From: Blastomyces gilchristii SLH14081
Taxonomy: Eukaryota; Ascomycota; Eurotiomycetes; Onygenales; Ajellomycetaceae
NCBI RefSeq assembly: GCF_000003855.2
Contig: NW_003101677.1
Span: 2,422,573-2,486,572, forward strand
Length of the DNA stretch: 64,000 nt
Direction: 5' to 3'
Below, in pieces: positions 1-11,988 of this stretch (positions are counted from its first letter, which is position 1; each line of letters starts with the position of its first letter). Under the pieces are notes generated by a model. It did no database searches and was not told the DNA's origin. It worked only from the letters and a program-made list of their open reading frames with translations. The translations under genes and the position numbers were made by a program.

Positions 1-598
1 TGATAGAGTTCACAAAGATGACATTTACAAGATTATAAACCTGACACAGATCTCTGTCAACACCTATGAATTGCTCAGAAAAAGAAGTCATTAAAAGAAT
101 CACTGATAGCAGAACTATGTATCAATCTATTTAACCAGTCTGACTGATATTAAAAAGACTCTAGAAAAGTTATCTTATACTATAACAACAGATTCTCATA
201 TGAAACTCTCTTAATAATATTATAAATATCTAAATGTCTTTCAATAAGATAATAATGTTATAAATCTACCTCTCTTACAAGGTTCAGAAGTGAATCACAG
301 TATCAAGTTAAAAAAGAAGAATAGTAAGAACTCTAAACTATTATGAGACTCTCTTTATAACATGTTCTGAGATGAACTTCTTCTTCTTTAAAAGACACTT
401 AACAATCTGTTGAATAAGAGATTTATATATATTAGTAATTTCTCTGCTGCAGCTTCTATTCTCTTTACAAAAAAATCAGATGAAGAACTTCAATTCTGCA
501 TAGATTATCAAAAATGAAATAGATTAATTAAGAAAAATCACTATTCTTTACTTCTGATCAATGAAACCCTAGCTTGCATTGAATAAGCTCAATGATTT

Positions 599-1680
599 TT
601 AACCTGGTGGCGTAGTGATTAACTACGCTATTATGAAGCCTCAATTAGCGGCCTTCCCCTCAGGGAATGAATGTCAAGAGAGAGCAGGTTCGAACCCTGC
701 AAGAGTCATCTTAATCACAGCTTTCACTGTTAAGTCATAAAACAGTATCAGAGGCCTCTGAATGCACTATAGTGAATTATCATCAAGCTTAAGATGTTCA
801 TTCTGAGGGTTCTCAGACACTAATTCTCACTGATCTTAGAATTAACAGCTCTCTGAGCACTTCAAGTTAGATCAGTACTAGAGTGATTGAGATCTAGAAT
901 GCTTACAGAATAGTAAATCATTATCAAGCTTAACTAATCAGGTCTTATCCTTCTCACTCTAGACACTCACTTCTGAGAAATGAGATTTAAAAACTATTCA
1001 ATTAGAACACTCTGGGCCTAGCAAGAACCTAGATGAGATAAGACCTAGATACTCTTAATAGATGATTAGTGTAAGCAAGACTGTGACAGTTAATTGATAG
1101 ACTGAAATACTGAGATTGACAGTTAGAAGATTAGAGACTTAACTAGAATTGAGTAGCTCTGATGTTATTCTTAGTGAGAATCTCACTTATAAGTAAGCTA
1201 GTTACAGAAGCTAGCTGAGCAGCAGCTCTTTAGAGAAAATGATAATCCCTGAAGCAGGCCTGAGAGAACAGAGACAGTAGTCAGTTATATAGAGTGTTAA
1301 AATATGTATATAGCTTAAGATGTAAACTGCAGAGATCTTGTTCTGTAGCTTTCTTTACTGTACTTATTTCTTTCTGTTCTTTTCTATCTATCTATTTAAT
1401 ATGTCTATCTTTAGAACTATGTTCTCTTTTTCTTTGTCATGATATTTTCAAATGATTTCAAAGTATTAATAGGTGTTGAAATACTGTAATTTGTAAACAG
1501 TTTTTGTATTCTGAGCTGGAATTTTCTGATTTTGCATATCTGAAATTGATAAGTGTATAATAGTTGACTCTATAGATATAGGAAAAACCCTGAGAACGAA
1601 AGATTCTTAGATAGATGTCATAGTCTCTGACTGCATACATCTATAATTGAAGAATAATAATAATAATAATAATAATAATA
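599..1680 (+). mobile_element. SINE1: tRNA-headed SINE with LINE-derived 3' tail
   Basis: A 1.08-kb insertion splits the Gypsy A reverse transcriptase. It is bounded by a direct repeat of 13 to 17 bp (582-598 and 1,677-1,693; core agctcaatgattt). The 5' head (601-715) has a Pol III A-box-like segment (TGGCGTAGTGATTAA, about 606-622) and a perfect B box, GGTTCGAACCC, at 687-697. The body from about 715 to 1,350 matches nothing else I see here. The last ~330 bp (about 1,355-1,680) match the 3' end of the LINE at 53,226-53,560 in reverse complement, including the (TAA)n tail. tRNA head, LINE tail and target-site duplication together define a SINE mobilised by a partner LINE. It is unusually long for a SINE. 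The head has a 7-bp hairpin instead of a normal D arm, so it is not a functional tRNA gene. Confidence 0.8.
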
Positions 1681-2269
1681 AGCTCAATGATTTACAAAAC
1701 TAGATATTATTACTGTGTTTTATAAGATCTGTATCACTGAAGAAGATGAATGACTTACAGCATTTCAGACATGTTATAATCTCTTTGAATGAGTGATTAC
1801 CTTCTTTGAACTGACTAACACCTCTAGTACATTTCAAAAGTATATTAACTGAGCACTTCAGAATTTTCTTGATGAATTCACATCTGTATATCTTGATAAC
1901 ATTCTCATCTTCACTGACAGGTTCAGAAAAGAACATCAAGAACATGTATGAAGAGTATTACAATAATTACAAGAAGCAGAACTATTAATAGATATTAATC
2001 AGTATGATTTTAAAGTCAAGAGTATTAAATATCTGAGTTTTATTATAGAAGCTGATTAGAGAATTCAAATGAATTCTGAGAAAGTCTCTGCTATTCTTGA
2101 ATGAGAAGCTTCATATACTGTGAAAGATATACAAAGCTTCATTGAATTTACTAACTTCTACTGACAATTTATATAAAACTTCTCAGATATCACAAGATCA
2201 CTTACAGAGCTCATTAAGAAGAACTCAGTATTTCAGTGATCAGTGAATACTGAAGCTGCATTTATATAG

Positions 2270-2520
2270 ATGAAGAAGATATTTATCAACATCTCTCTGC
2301 TTATAATATTTGATTCTGATTATAAAACAGTTGTTAAAGCTGATTTCTCTGACTACATTATAGAAGAAGCTATATTATACTATGATGATGAAGATGTCTT
2401 ACAATTATACATCTTCATGTCTAAGAAACTGAGTCTCATTAAATGCAATTATGAGATCTATGATAAGAAACTTCTTACAATTATACACTATCTAGAAGAA
2501 TGAGACTCTGAACTTTGAAG
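2270..2520 (+). pseudogene. RNase H fragment of Gypsy A
   Basis: A short open stretch inside the Gypsy A polyprotein. It carries the hallmark run of Gypsy RNase H: a degraded substrate-strand motif (DSDYKTVV, then AILYY), the YIFMSKKLS block and the NYEIYDKKLL block. In live elements this domain removes the RNA template during reverse transcription. The stretch is a leftover of a longer polyprotein whose flanking frames are broken by stops, so the methionine near 2,270 is not a real start. Confidence 0.7.
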
Positions 2521-4352
2521 CATCTTCAAATTTGAGATAATCACAGATTATAAGAATCTTAAGTACTTTATAATTACTTATAAACTCACTGAATAACAGA
2601 TGCAATGATCTGAGTTCTTAAGTCACTTTCATTTTATAATACACTACTGCCCTGGTAGTCAGAACTCAATAATAGATACTCTCTCACAATAAAAGTAAGA
2701 TATGTCTTTCAATGTAATAGACACCTGTTAAATGAACAGAGATTATCAGCTCTTAGATTCCAAGATATTAATTAATCAAGAGAGAACAACTCATGACACT
2801 ATATATATTGCTTCAATTAGAACACTCTCTCTCTGAACTGACACTGATATCAATATTTTAACTTCTTCTACACTGAATGAACTGTGGCATATAGCAGCTC
2901 AGACTGATGAACTTCTTCAGACTCTCACTGAAGCAGTATATCAAGAAACACTCTGATTTTCCCCAGAACTACATATAAGAATTAATATCTCAGAATATTC
3001 AATCAATGATAATATCACTCTATGATTCTGTAAATAACACTGAGTCTCTCACTCTGAACTCTTACACATCTGAATAATGCAAGAGATGCATGATTCATAT
3101 ATAATCAGTCATTCAGACTGTGAACAACTGTATCAAATAATCTCTCAAGAATTCTACTGATCTGAGATATTAAACAGTATCAGACATTTCATCTGAAACT
3201 GCAATCATTATTCTTTCACCATCTCATGAAAGAACTGTAGAAGAGATCTGCTGAAATCACTCAATATTTCTGATAGAATCTGATAAGATATGATAATTGA
3301 CTTCACTATTGATCTCTCTATGAGTAAGAATTGTAGAAACATTCTGATTATCATGAATTAATTAAGCAAAGATATAATATTGAAACCTTGTAATAAGATG
3401 AATACTGAACAAGTCACTGAAGCTTTTCTAAAGAGCTCATTCTATCAGATACATGAATTGCTGAGATCTATAGTATCAAATCAGAGCTGTTAATTTATAA
3501 GCACTCTCTGAATAAGAATCTGTTAAATTCTCAAGTTTATATTTCTATCTGTCAACTGTCTATCACTCTGAGACTGATAATACATCAGAACAGATAATTC
3601 AAACTGTAAAGAATAATCTTCATAAGTTCTTCAATCACTTATAAGATGATTGACATGATCTGCTTCTATACACAGAGGTTGCTATGAATGAATAAGATGT
3701 TATTTCAACAGATGTAAGCCTGTTCTTTCTTACACACAGTTATCACATAAAGATGTTAAATCTTCTAGAGTTTATACAGTTGACACTGAATCTCTGCAGT
3801 CTGATTCAGATTATTAATACTATAGTAACAAAGCTCTGAGATATCTGTGACTGAGCAGAGGCCTTCATGACAACTGTGAAACAAGATTAAGAGAATTAAA
3901 TCAATATTCACTGAGATCTCACTGAATAATATAAGATAGAAGACTTGATGTAATTGAATCTTAAGACTATACAGATCACACATTCATCTCATATACTAGA
4001 TTATCATCATATCAAGTATAAAGTGATAGAAGTTTTAGATAGTCATAACTACTGTCTTAACATATTATCAGAGATTCATAATGTCTTTCACATGAGCTTG
4101 CTCTATCACACTGTCACTGACCTGTTCTCTTCTCAACTGACTTTCAACTGGCAGCCGCCAGGCATCATAGAAGAAGATAATGAGCTTGAGTGAGAGATTG
4201 AAGATATTCTTAATGAGAGATCTCACAGCTGCAGCTGATAATATCTTGTGAAATAAGTCAGCTATGATTAACTGATCTGAACTCTGAGTTTCATATTATC
4301 TGAAACAGTGATTCTTGACTGATAAGAACTGCTTCTGAAAGAGAGGCACTAA

Positions 4353-4677
4353 TGTAGCAGGCTGCACCCAATCAATTATATAGACTATTTCATTACACTT
4401 CACAGATTTCTACTACTTCATTCTTGAATGTGTACACTTCAATTCTCAGTTATTCTTAATCACTGATTCTCAGCTGCTACAAACATGTATAAATACATAC
4501 AGTCTGATTCTCAGCCATTCTCAATCACTGATTCTCAGCTACTATGAATGTGTATAAATATTCACTTCAATCACTGATTCTTATACTTTCTCTTTCTTTT
4601 TCTTCTTTAACATTTTTCTCTTTGTTATATAAGACCTATAAATATTATACTGATCTATTCGGCGTAGGCCACTTACA
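4353..4677 (+). repeat. 3' LTR of Gypsy A
   Basis: This 325-bp LTR begins TGTAGCAGG and ends GGCCACTTACA. The inverted LTR of the second A copy (47,744-48,012) matches it along its length, which fixes both ends. Its final 30 bases keep CpG (ttcggcgtaggcc), while the centre is stripped of it. A short internal duplication of a cagtctgattctcagc-type unit is seen around 4,430-4,560. Confidence 0.75.
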
Positions 4678-4972
4678 TAGTTGATCTCTGTAAGTTATAT
4701 CTTTTATAAGAAAAAGATCACTGAAACTCAGTTCTTATTTAACTATAGTTATAAGACTATTTCTGAAATTATAAAGAAGAAGATATCTATCTTCAATCTA
4801 ATTAATCGTAAGAGATTAAAGTTAAAGTGAAATAATATTACTATATCTGTGAATATCTATTTTAATCTTATAAAGACTCTGTAAGCTTCTAAGATAAGAA
4901 AGTTCTTATAGTTCTCTCTTCTTAACAATCTTTTTATTCTTTACTTATAAGATAACTTCTTCTTATTTTTAC
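4678..4972 (-). mobile_element. Gypsy B0, downstream fragment
   Basis: This piece of an older Gypsy B copy is trapped between Gypsy A (ends 4,677) and Gypsy B1 (starts 4,973). It matches the stretch of B1 near 8,850-9,140 closely. Its right end continues logically at 11,989: removing B1 restores the uninterrupted B sequence seen at about 9,120-9,150. On the left it is cut by the Gypsy A LTR. Confidence 0.75.
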
Positions 4973-5230
4973 TGTGAGAATAAGTGCTCGCGGGCGATTA
5001 TTCGGGTGTTTGTAGCTTGGTGTGATACATACTGTTAATTACTAGAATTATTCACAGTAGAAAGATTAAATATAGAGATTAAATATATAATAGTATTCAA
5101 GCTGAGTTGTGAATAGTATTCATGAAGTTCAGTCTATATAGTTATGTGTAGTCAAGAGCTGCTAACTCTATTGATTATATAAGAGATAGAAATAGAAGTA
5201 AAGAATCTGTGAGAAGTGAGATTTCTTACA
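4973..5230 (-). repeat. 3' LTR of Gypsy B1
   Basis: This 258-bp LTR begins TGTGAGAATAAG and ends GATTTCTTACA. It pairs with the LTR at 11,731-11,988 and with family members at 14,573-14,830 and 50,554-50,811. The outer 50 bases keep many CpG sites (gctcgcgggcgattattcggg) that are lost from the inner copy at 11,731. Confidence 0.85.
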
Positions 5231-5778
5231 TACTCTTTCCTCTCTAAGACTTTTGTTCATGAAGTCTTTCACTGAGTGATTTTATAGAATCAGACTCAGC
5301 ACTGCAGTGATACTCACTAAAAACTCTTCATATCTATAAAAAAAAACCTCATTAAGGAAAAATTCCTTGTTATTATAAAGAGAAAAGAGTCTGTTACTTA
5401 GTTTCTTATTCTGTAAGATTCTTTATAATCTGCAGATCTTTCTCTGATTACTATACAGATTCATCTCACATCTTTCATATTAGAGAGTTTTAGTTAACTC
5501 TTAATTATTTTCATGAGATTCTTGTATAATCATTACATAGATTCATCTCACAGATAAATTACTTTCTATGAGATTATTCTTATTAAAGAGAAGTATGCAT
5601 AAGTTAATCTTTCACTCATTCTTATAAATCATCATTCTTTGATACTGTAGAATTATAAGAAATTTTTCATTCTTTTATTAACTCTGTAGAATTGTAGAAT
5701 CAAGATGTCTACAGTCTATAATCACTCTTTATAGTTATATAGAAAGATTCAGATCTGTAATGTATAATCACTCTTTAT

Positions 5779-6147
5779 TATTATTATTATTATTCTTTCA
5801 TTATACTCATATGCAAGCGGAGCTTATGATGAGTCCTTGCGTGATGTTAAATACAGGTCAAGTGTTGGTTATACAGGAGGAAATACAGGTGTTGAGACCA
5901 CGCCAAGATAACAAGAACATAGGAAAATACAAAGGAGTGACAATTAGATACATGCAATAATAACTTCCCAGCCCAGGAACATAGAGCGATTCATTGAAGC
6001 GATTTGTACATCTCTGTATTTATTAGGAACCTGAGGTGCTTGAGTTCCGGATTTAATGTATCCCCTGCGGGTTTCGAACCCACGCGCCTTGGTTTCCCAC
6101 GCCAAGGCACTACTGGGTGGCCGCATTAACCATTCAGCCACCGGGGC
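5779..6147 (-). mobile_element. SINE2: short tRNA-headed SINE, little mutated
   Basis: A 370-bp, GC-normal insertion sits inside the AT-rich Gypsy B1. A 17-bp direct repeat beginning tataatcactcttt flanks it (5,763-5,779 and 6,148-6,164). Read on the minus strand it starts with a tRNA-like head: an A-box-like segment GGTGGCTGAATGGTTAATGC (about 6,144-6,123), a strong variable-arm-like hairpin (CCTTGG/CCAAGG) and the B box GGTTCGAAACC (about 6,080-6,070). It ends in AAAGAATAATAATAATAA. That is the same terminal sequence and (TAA)n tail as the LINE end near 53,226. A third copy of the flanking 16-mer at 5,717-5,732 means part of the flanking similarity could predate the insertion. The head resembles a class II tRNA but its D and anticodon stems are imperfect. 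Confidence 0.75.
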
Positions 6148-9100
6148 TATAATCACTCTTTATTTACTAGAGTAATCTGACTGTTTTATAAAATCACTCA
6201 TAGTATAAATAAATCTCTCTAGAGTAGTATAAATATTTCAGATCTATCTATAAAACTTCATCTTTCTTTTTCTTTTTCTATAACAGCTCTTATTTTCATA
6301 ACTGTGAGTATTCTCATTTATCTGTGAAGTGTTTTCATTCAGATAATAAAGAGAGAGTATTTCTGATAATATTTATATATTAATGCAAGAACTTTTTAAG
6401 AATTAAAAAAAAAAATTCAATTTCAATATCTTTATAAATAATGTCTGATTACTGTTAAGCTTCTTATAAGTGTCTCTATAACTTCTGTGATCACTTTTTA
6501 CTAGCTGATGAAGCAGAAGTATTATCACTTATAACAGTGTCTTTACTTCTCTCAGTCTCATCACTGTATCTGATCTTCAGATTAGTGGTTAATTCTGTGT
6601 CTTTCTCAGACCAGCTTCTGACTTCAAGCAGCACAGTTCTGCTCTTTACTATAAATCTTCTTATAAGTAATTTCTTACAGACTCTAGCTAATAGTTTCTG
6701 CAAAGCTCTCAGTGCTGTCTATACTCTCTTCAGTCTCACAGATCTATAATTACTCTCTCTCTACTTACACAATCTCTGATTAGATATATGTAAATATGTC
6801 TAGGTTTTCTATCAATACTTCTCACACTGCAGCACATTTCTTCAATCTCATTATTAATGAGAGATAAGTTTCTGAGTATCTGCAAAATTCAGATAATTAA
6901 GATAATACAAATGTTATAAATTTATAACAGAAGTTAGTCTAAGTAGATGAGCTCTCTCTTCATATCTTAATTATTTTCAGATTGAATACTTTAGTATAAC
7001 TGATCAAGTAGATACAGCTTTATAAGAAGTATCTGATTATATATATAGATAATCAGCTCTCAAGATTCTACTGCAACTGTATATACTCTGATATCTGACT
7101 TCTCTGAAGTCTGTGCATTTCTGACAGCTTTTGTATTAAATATAATAATTATCTGTATTATAGATATAATACTCTCTGCTTCTTTGAAGAGAGAAATTGA
7201 TAGTTATAGAAGAATTAGATATTACAGATATTAAGAATATAAGTATGAATTTTCTTTGTTTTTTCTTTATTAATCTTTAAATTATGTTCATAACTCTGTT
7301 TTTATTTTGTTTATTTTTTAACTTTTAATAAGAATATAATTTCTTCTTCTCTTTGTATATACTGTGAACTGTTCATCTCAGTAGAAACTCATCATCTTAT
7401 AGACTAGAGTTTGTAAATAACAGTATTAATATCTTTATTATAATCAGATTCTTAGTGAAGATTACATTATTCTGACTTGTGCTGACATGTTTGTAAGTTA
7501 TTATATATAAACTCTATAAGTAATAATTATTACACTCAGTTATTCTGATTGTAATTGATAAAGTACTGCAGATATTGTTTTAATATACTTATCAGATATT
7601 CTATCTAATTATCTGTCTATTAATAAAAAGCTGTGCTTAGATCTCATGATATCTTCAGTAAAGTTATCAGATCAGACTAGAACTCTCTTATAAAGATTAA
7701 TTCTCTATCTGAGATAATATTCATAAATAATTCATGCAACTGAATTATATTATAGATGAAAAATGAGTTAAATTCTTTGATTTTAAGTTCTTACAGATGA
7801 GTATAAAGTATGTTATCTTAATAAAGTAATTTACTATCATCAGCACACTGTCAAAGCAGATATTATACATATTCTTACTTTCAGAGAGAGTTATAAGAGT
7901 ATTTATTTCTAGCTATTCTCAAGATTTTTATAAAATAAGTAGAGAAGTAAGTTCTTTATATAATCTGAATCATATAATTCACAAATTCTAATAAATAATA
8001 TAAGAATTCACTATCTTCTTCATAAGCTCTTGCATCTTCAGTTAGAAGTATTTTCTTATAAGTAACTCATGAGTTTCAGTATCTATAAAATAACCTGCTA
8101 GAGAAGAGTTATAATGCCTTTTAATAAGTTCTATATATAAAAACTCATTTATAGATATATAAATCTAACTCTCTCTTTATAAGAGATTATATAAGTTTCT
8201 TTAATTCTTTATTTCTGCAGAGTTAATCTCTGCTGTGAGCAGTTTCTGAATATACTGAGTATATTTATTCTTCAGTTACAGTTCAGATAATCTGAATAGA
8301 AGATCTTATAAAGACTTATACTCTGTTTCTTCTTATATTAGATCTTCTGTGATACTTCTCAAAGCTTACAAACTCTTCAGATTATAGATACTCTCTTCAA
8401 GAATTCTTACAGAGAGTCTCAGAGTGTTGACTTTTAGTATTATAGAAAGTAGTTATACAGACTTCTTCTCTTTCTTTTTTCTCTTCTCTTATAAGAAATT
8501 GAGAGACTCTTTAATTAATCTCTTTATAACACTCAGTCTGAGGCATTCTGTGAAGCTTTTCTGTCTTCTCTAGCTTCTCTATATCTGTTATTCTGATCTT
8601 CTTAACGTAGTCAGATCTGTAAGAGAGTTCATGTACTAAGTGATTAGTTCTCTTACTATACTCTATCTTGATCAGAGTTTACTCGTGCTCTGAGCTCAGT
8701 GAATCTACTACTGCAAGAGTTTCTTAATTAAAGTAAACTATTATAAGCTATTATAATCAGTTCTAACAGTAATCACTGTTATAAGACTCTCAAAGTAGTG
8801 ATATCAGTGATAGAAGAATTTCACTATTATAAGAAGATTCTGATTATAAATGTTATAGTTGATCTTTATAGATTGCATCTTCTGTAAGAAAAAGATTTCT
8901 GAAACTCAGTTCTCATTTAACTGTAGTTATAAGACTATTTCTGAAATTATAAAGAAGAAGATATCTATCTTTAATCTGATTAAGAGTAAGAGATTAAAAT
9001 GAAACAGTATTACTATATCTATGAATATTTATTTTAATCTTACAAAGACTCTATAAGCTTCTAGAGTAAGAAAGTTCTTACAGCTCTCTCTTCTTAATAA

Positions 9101-11730
9101 TCTTTTCATTCTTTATGTATAGAATGACTTCTTCTTATTTTTATTCTTCAGCATGTCTGTAAGAATTGAAAAGATTCTTATAAATATAAAGATAAACTGT
9201 CTATAGAAATTTACAAAGCTCAGAAAGATCTGAATCTTATAAATACTAGTTAACTTCAGTTATAATAGAATAGTCTCAATCTGTGAAGATTTCATCTGAA
9301 TATTATTTATAGTGATTACATATTCTAGAAAATTAATCTGACAGATACTGAAGTTATACTTTATAAGCTTAATATACAGTTCTATCTCATCTAACATCTT
9401 TAACATAGTTTATATATACTCAGTATATTCTTTCTTCTTTACAGAGTACACTATCACATCATTCAGATATATTATTATGAAGATATTGAGATATATATAA
9501 AGTGTTTTATTAATGAAAGACTGAAATGCTGCAGAAGTATTAGTTAAATTAAAAGATATTACTAGATATTCAAATAATTTCAGCACAGTTTTAAAGACAG
9601 TCTTTTATTCATTCTCAGACTATATTCAGAGTCATGTATATATATTAATTACATTCAGTTATATGAATATAACAGCTTTTATAAGATAATGAATCACATT
9701 TTCAATTAGAGATAGAAAATAGTAACTCTTTATTATTTTAAAGTTCAGATTGTAGTAGTTTATATATAATCTGAGATCTTTATTCTTTTTCTTTATAAAT
9801 ATCACAGAGACTTCTGCAGAGATCTGTGAAGATCAGATAAAGTTATTCTTCAGATTCTTCTTTATATAAATCTGCAAGACCTCTGTCTTATGATGAGAGA
9901 GTTTATAAATTACTTCTCAGAAGAGTTTCTACTCTTTTACTAAATCTATTATCAGATTCTTCTCACAGTGAGATAAAAGCTCATCTGCTTTAACTGAACT
10001 GAATATCTCTATAAGATCTTGATATTTCTCTGATATCTGAAGCTCAGTTTTTATAACTGTGAAGTTCTCAGACATTTATAAAGTTATTATATAGATAAAC
10101 TTGTCTTCTTTAATTATCTCTGCAGTATTAACTGATTCTATTATTATAAGTAAATCTGTCAACACTGATTAGAAGTATAAACTCAACTCACAGACTGCTA
10201 TATACAGATTATGTCTTTAAAGTTATATAAGTCTTAAGTATATATTATCTGTGATATTCATGATAATCACAGTTTCTGTAAATCTTCTTCAGATTTTAGA
10301 GAGATCTTGTAATTCAAAGATAACTCTTATAAGTTTCTCAGCTCTTAGATCTGAGTTCTTACACTCTGCTTATTATAAGAGCAGATTCTCAGTTTTCATT
10401 ACTCAGTTTATTTACTCTATGAGCTTTAGAGACACTTCAGTGATCTGAGATTCTATGTTTATCAATACTTTTTATACTGATAAGATAGTAGTACTGCAGC
10501 ACAGTCTCTTCTCATAAGTATATATTTTTATTAAGAGAGTAACAGATTCAGATATCAGTTTCAAGATTCTTAAGAAGACTATTACTAACTCTGTTTACAA
10601 CTTCTTAAATTTCTATTTTAATTTATCAGAATAGTTTGCACAGAGATATTCTGATTTAGAATAAATAAAATAGAGTTACTTTTTCATAGTCTCTCTATTA
10701 TATACTCTGTTTATAGAAGCTTGTAAAGCTCTCTCTTTCTACTTAGTAGTCAGACATAAGTCTCTCTATATCTTATTATCTTTTCTCAGTAAATCTGTTC
10801 TCTGTTATTCTAGCTCTTACAGAATTAGTTAATAATTCACTCTCTACAGATCTGTGACTCTTACAGTGATCTGTAAGTAATAAATAAGAGTTATCAGTTT
10901 CTTCAGAGTTAAGAACTTAAAGTCTTACTTAATAAGCTTATTCTGTATATCTTTATTCAGTCTCTTTATAAATGTTATTATTCAGATCTTGTTTCAGAGC
11001 TCTGTTTTCACAGATCTTAATTCATATTATAATTTCATAAAGTACTATAAGTAGTCTTTATCAGATTTCTCATCTCTTTTTCTAATATTGATAATCACAG
11101 TTCAGATATTCTCTGTTCAGCTCACAGAGTTTCTTAACTTATTCTTTCAATAGATCTTAAGAAGAGATCAGTGAGATCTCTTATAATCATTTCTTAGATA
11201 ATTCAGTCAGTTCTTAACTTCAGTGTAGTAGAGATCTGTTATTATATAGATAATATCTTTTTCATCTTTTATGTTATATAGCTGAGCTTGTGAGTTAATT
11301 TTAAATACAAACTCACAGAAGCTTTTATAAATTATAATTCAGTAAATAATCTTAAGTAGTTATAACTTAAGAAAGTTTCTTTTTAGTTTGTAAGTATCTC
11401 TGAAGATTATGTCTAGAGACTTAGTTTAGAAGTGTTTACAGACAGTAAGTATTTCTTATAGAAAAATAGCTTAATTCTATAAAAGATACTCAAGAATATT
11501 CTTTACTAAGATTGATTCATTTATAAGCTTGAAGAATTTCTCTGTCATAGATGCAGAAAATGATATCTTATAAGTAATTAATAAGTTCTCTGAGACTTCT
11601 TTTATAGAGATTATTTATAATTCAGATAACTACTTCTGAGTGTTTACAGTAGAAGTTACAGAGATTGAAGTATATAAGTTTCTAGTTCTTTAAGTTATAA
11701 CAGATAATTACTGACTGACAGAGCTTGAAA

Positions 11731-11988
11731 TGTAAGAATAAGTACTCATGAGTGATTATTCAAGTGTTTACAGCTTGGCATAATATATACTATTAACTAC
11801 TAGAAGTATTCACAGTAGAAAGATCAAATATAGAGATTAAATGTATAATAGCATTTAGGCTGAGTAATAAATAGTATTTGTGAACTTCAGTCTATATAGT
11901 TGTATGTAGTCAAGAGCCGCTAACTCTATTAATTAAATAAGAGATAGAAATAGAGGTAAAGAATCTGCAAGAAGCTGAATTTCTTACA
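11731..11988 (-). repeat. 5' LTR of Gypsy B1
   Basis: This LTR runs from TGTAAGAATAAG to TTCTTACA and is 258 bp long, the same length as its partner at 4,973-5,230. The target duplication TTTAC follows directly at 11,989-11,993. It lies on the 5' side of the minus-strand element. Confidence 0.85.

Larger units (their letters stand above)
1..4677 (+). mobile_element. Gypsy family A chromovirus, decayed, 5' end outside the window
   Basis: This is the pol region and 3' LTR of a Ty3/Gypsy retrotransposon, full of stops. Reverse transcriptase is readable from about 360 to 600 (FCIDY core followed by the NETLA stretch). It resumes at about 1,694 after a SINE insertion at 599-1,680. RNase H follows at about 2,250-2,520 and integrase at about 3,000-3,900. 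A chromodomain-like remnant sits near 4,190-4,300, just before the 3' LTR at 4,353-4,677. An inverted, deleted copy lies at 47,744-50,553. The element is inserted in Gypsy B0, whose sequence starts again at 4,678. Arginine and tryptophan codons are often turned into Gln, His or stop codons, so nothing here can be expressed. Family assignment is confident; exact domain edges are approximate. Confidence 0.85.
4973..11988 (-). mobile_element. Gypsy B1, complete LTR-to-LTR element
   Basis: A 7.0-kb Ty3/Gypsy element has matching 258-bp LTRs at 4,973-5,230 and 11,731-11,988. It is flanked by the 5-bp target duplication TTTAC (4,968-4,972 and 11,989-11,993). It reads on the minus strand: gag-like sequence from about 11,700 to 10,200, reverse transcriptase around 9,900-9,250, then RNase H and integrase down to about 7,300. 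The reverse transcriptase is recognised by matching, in reverse complement, the clearer copy at 52,700-53,200. The region from 5,231 to 7,250 lies after pol and holds the SINE2 insertion (5,779-6,147). All frames are broken. Insertion into B0, a copy of itself in the same orientation, is shown by the continuity of B0 across it. Confidence 0.85.

Noticed and set aside
601..715. A functional tRNA gene
   Set aside because: A and B boxes are present, but the D arm is replaced by a 7-bp hairpin and no cloverleaf with a matching acceptor stem can be drawn. The target duplication around the whole 1.08 kb makes it a SINE head.
6055..6147. A tRNA-Ser or tRNA-Leu gene on the minus strand
   Set aside because: The variable-arm-like hairpin and T arm are good, but the D and anticodon stems have mismatches and the acceptor ends do not pair properly. 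It lies at the 5' end of a SINE.
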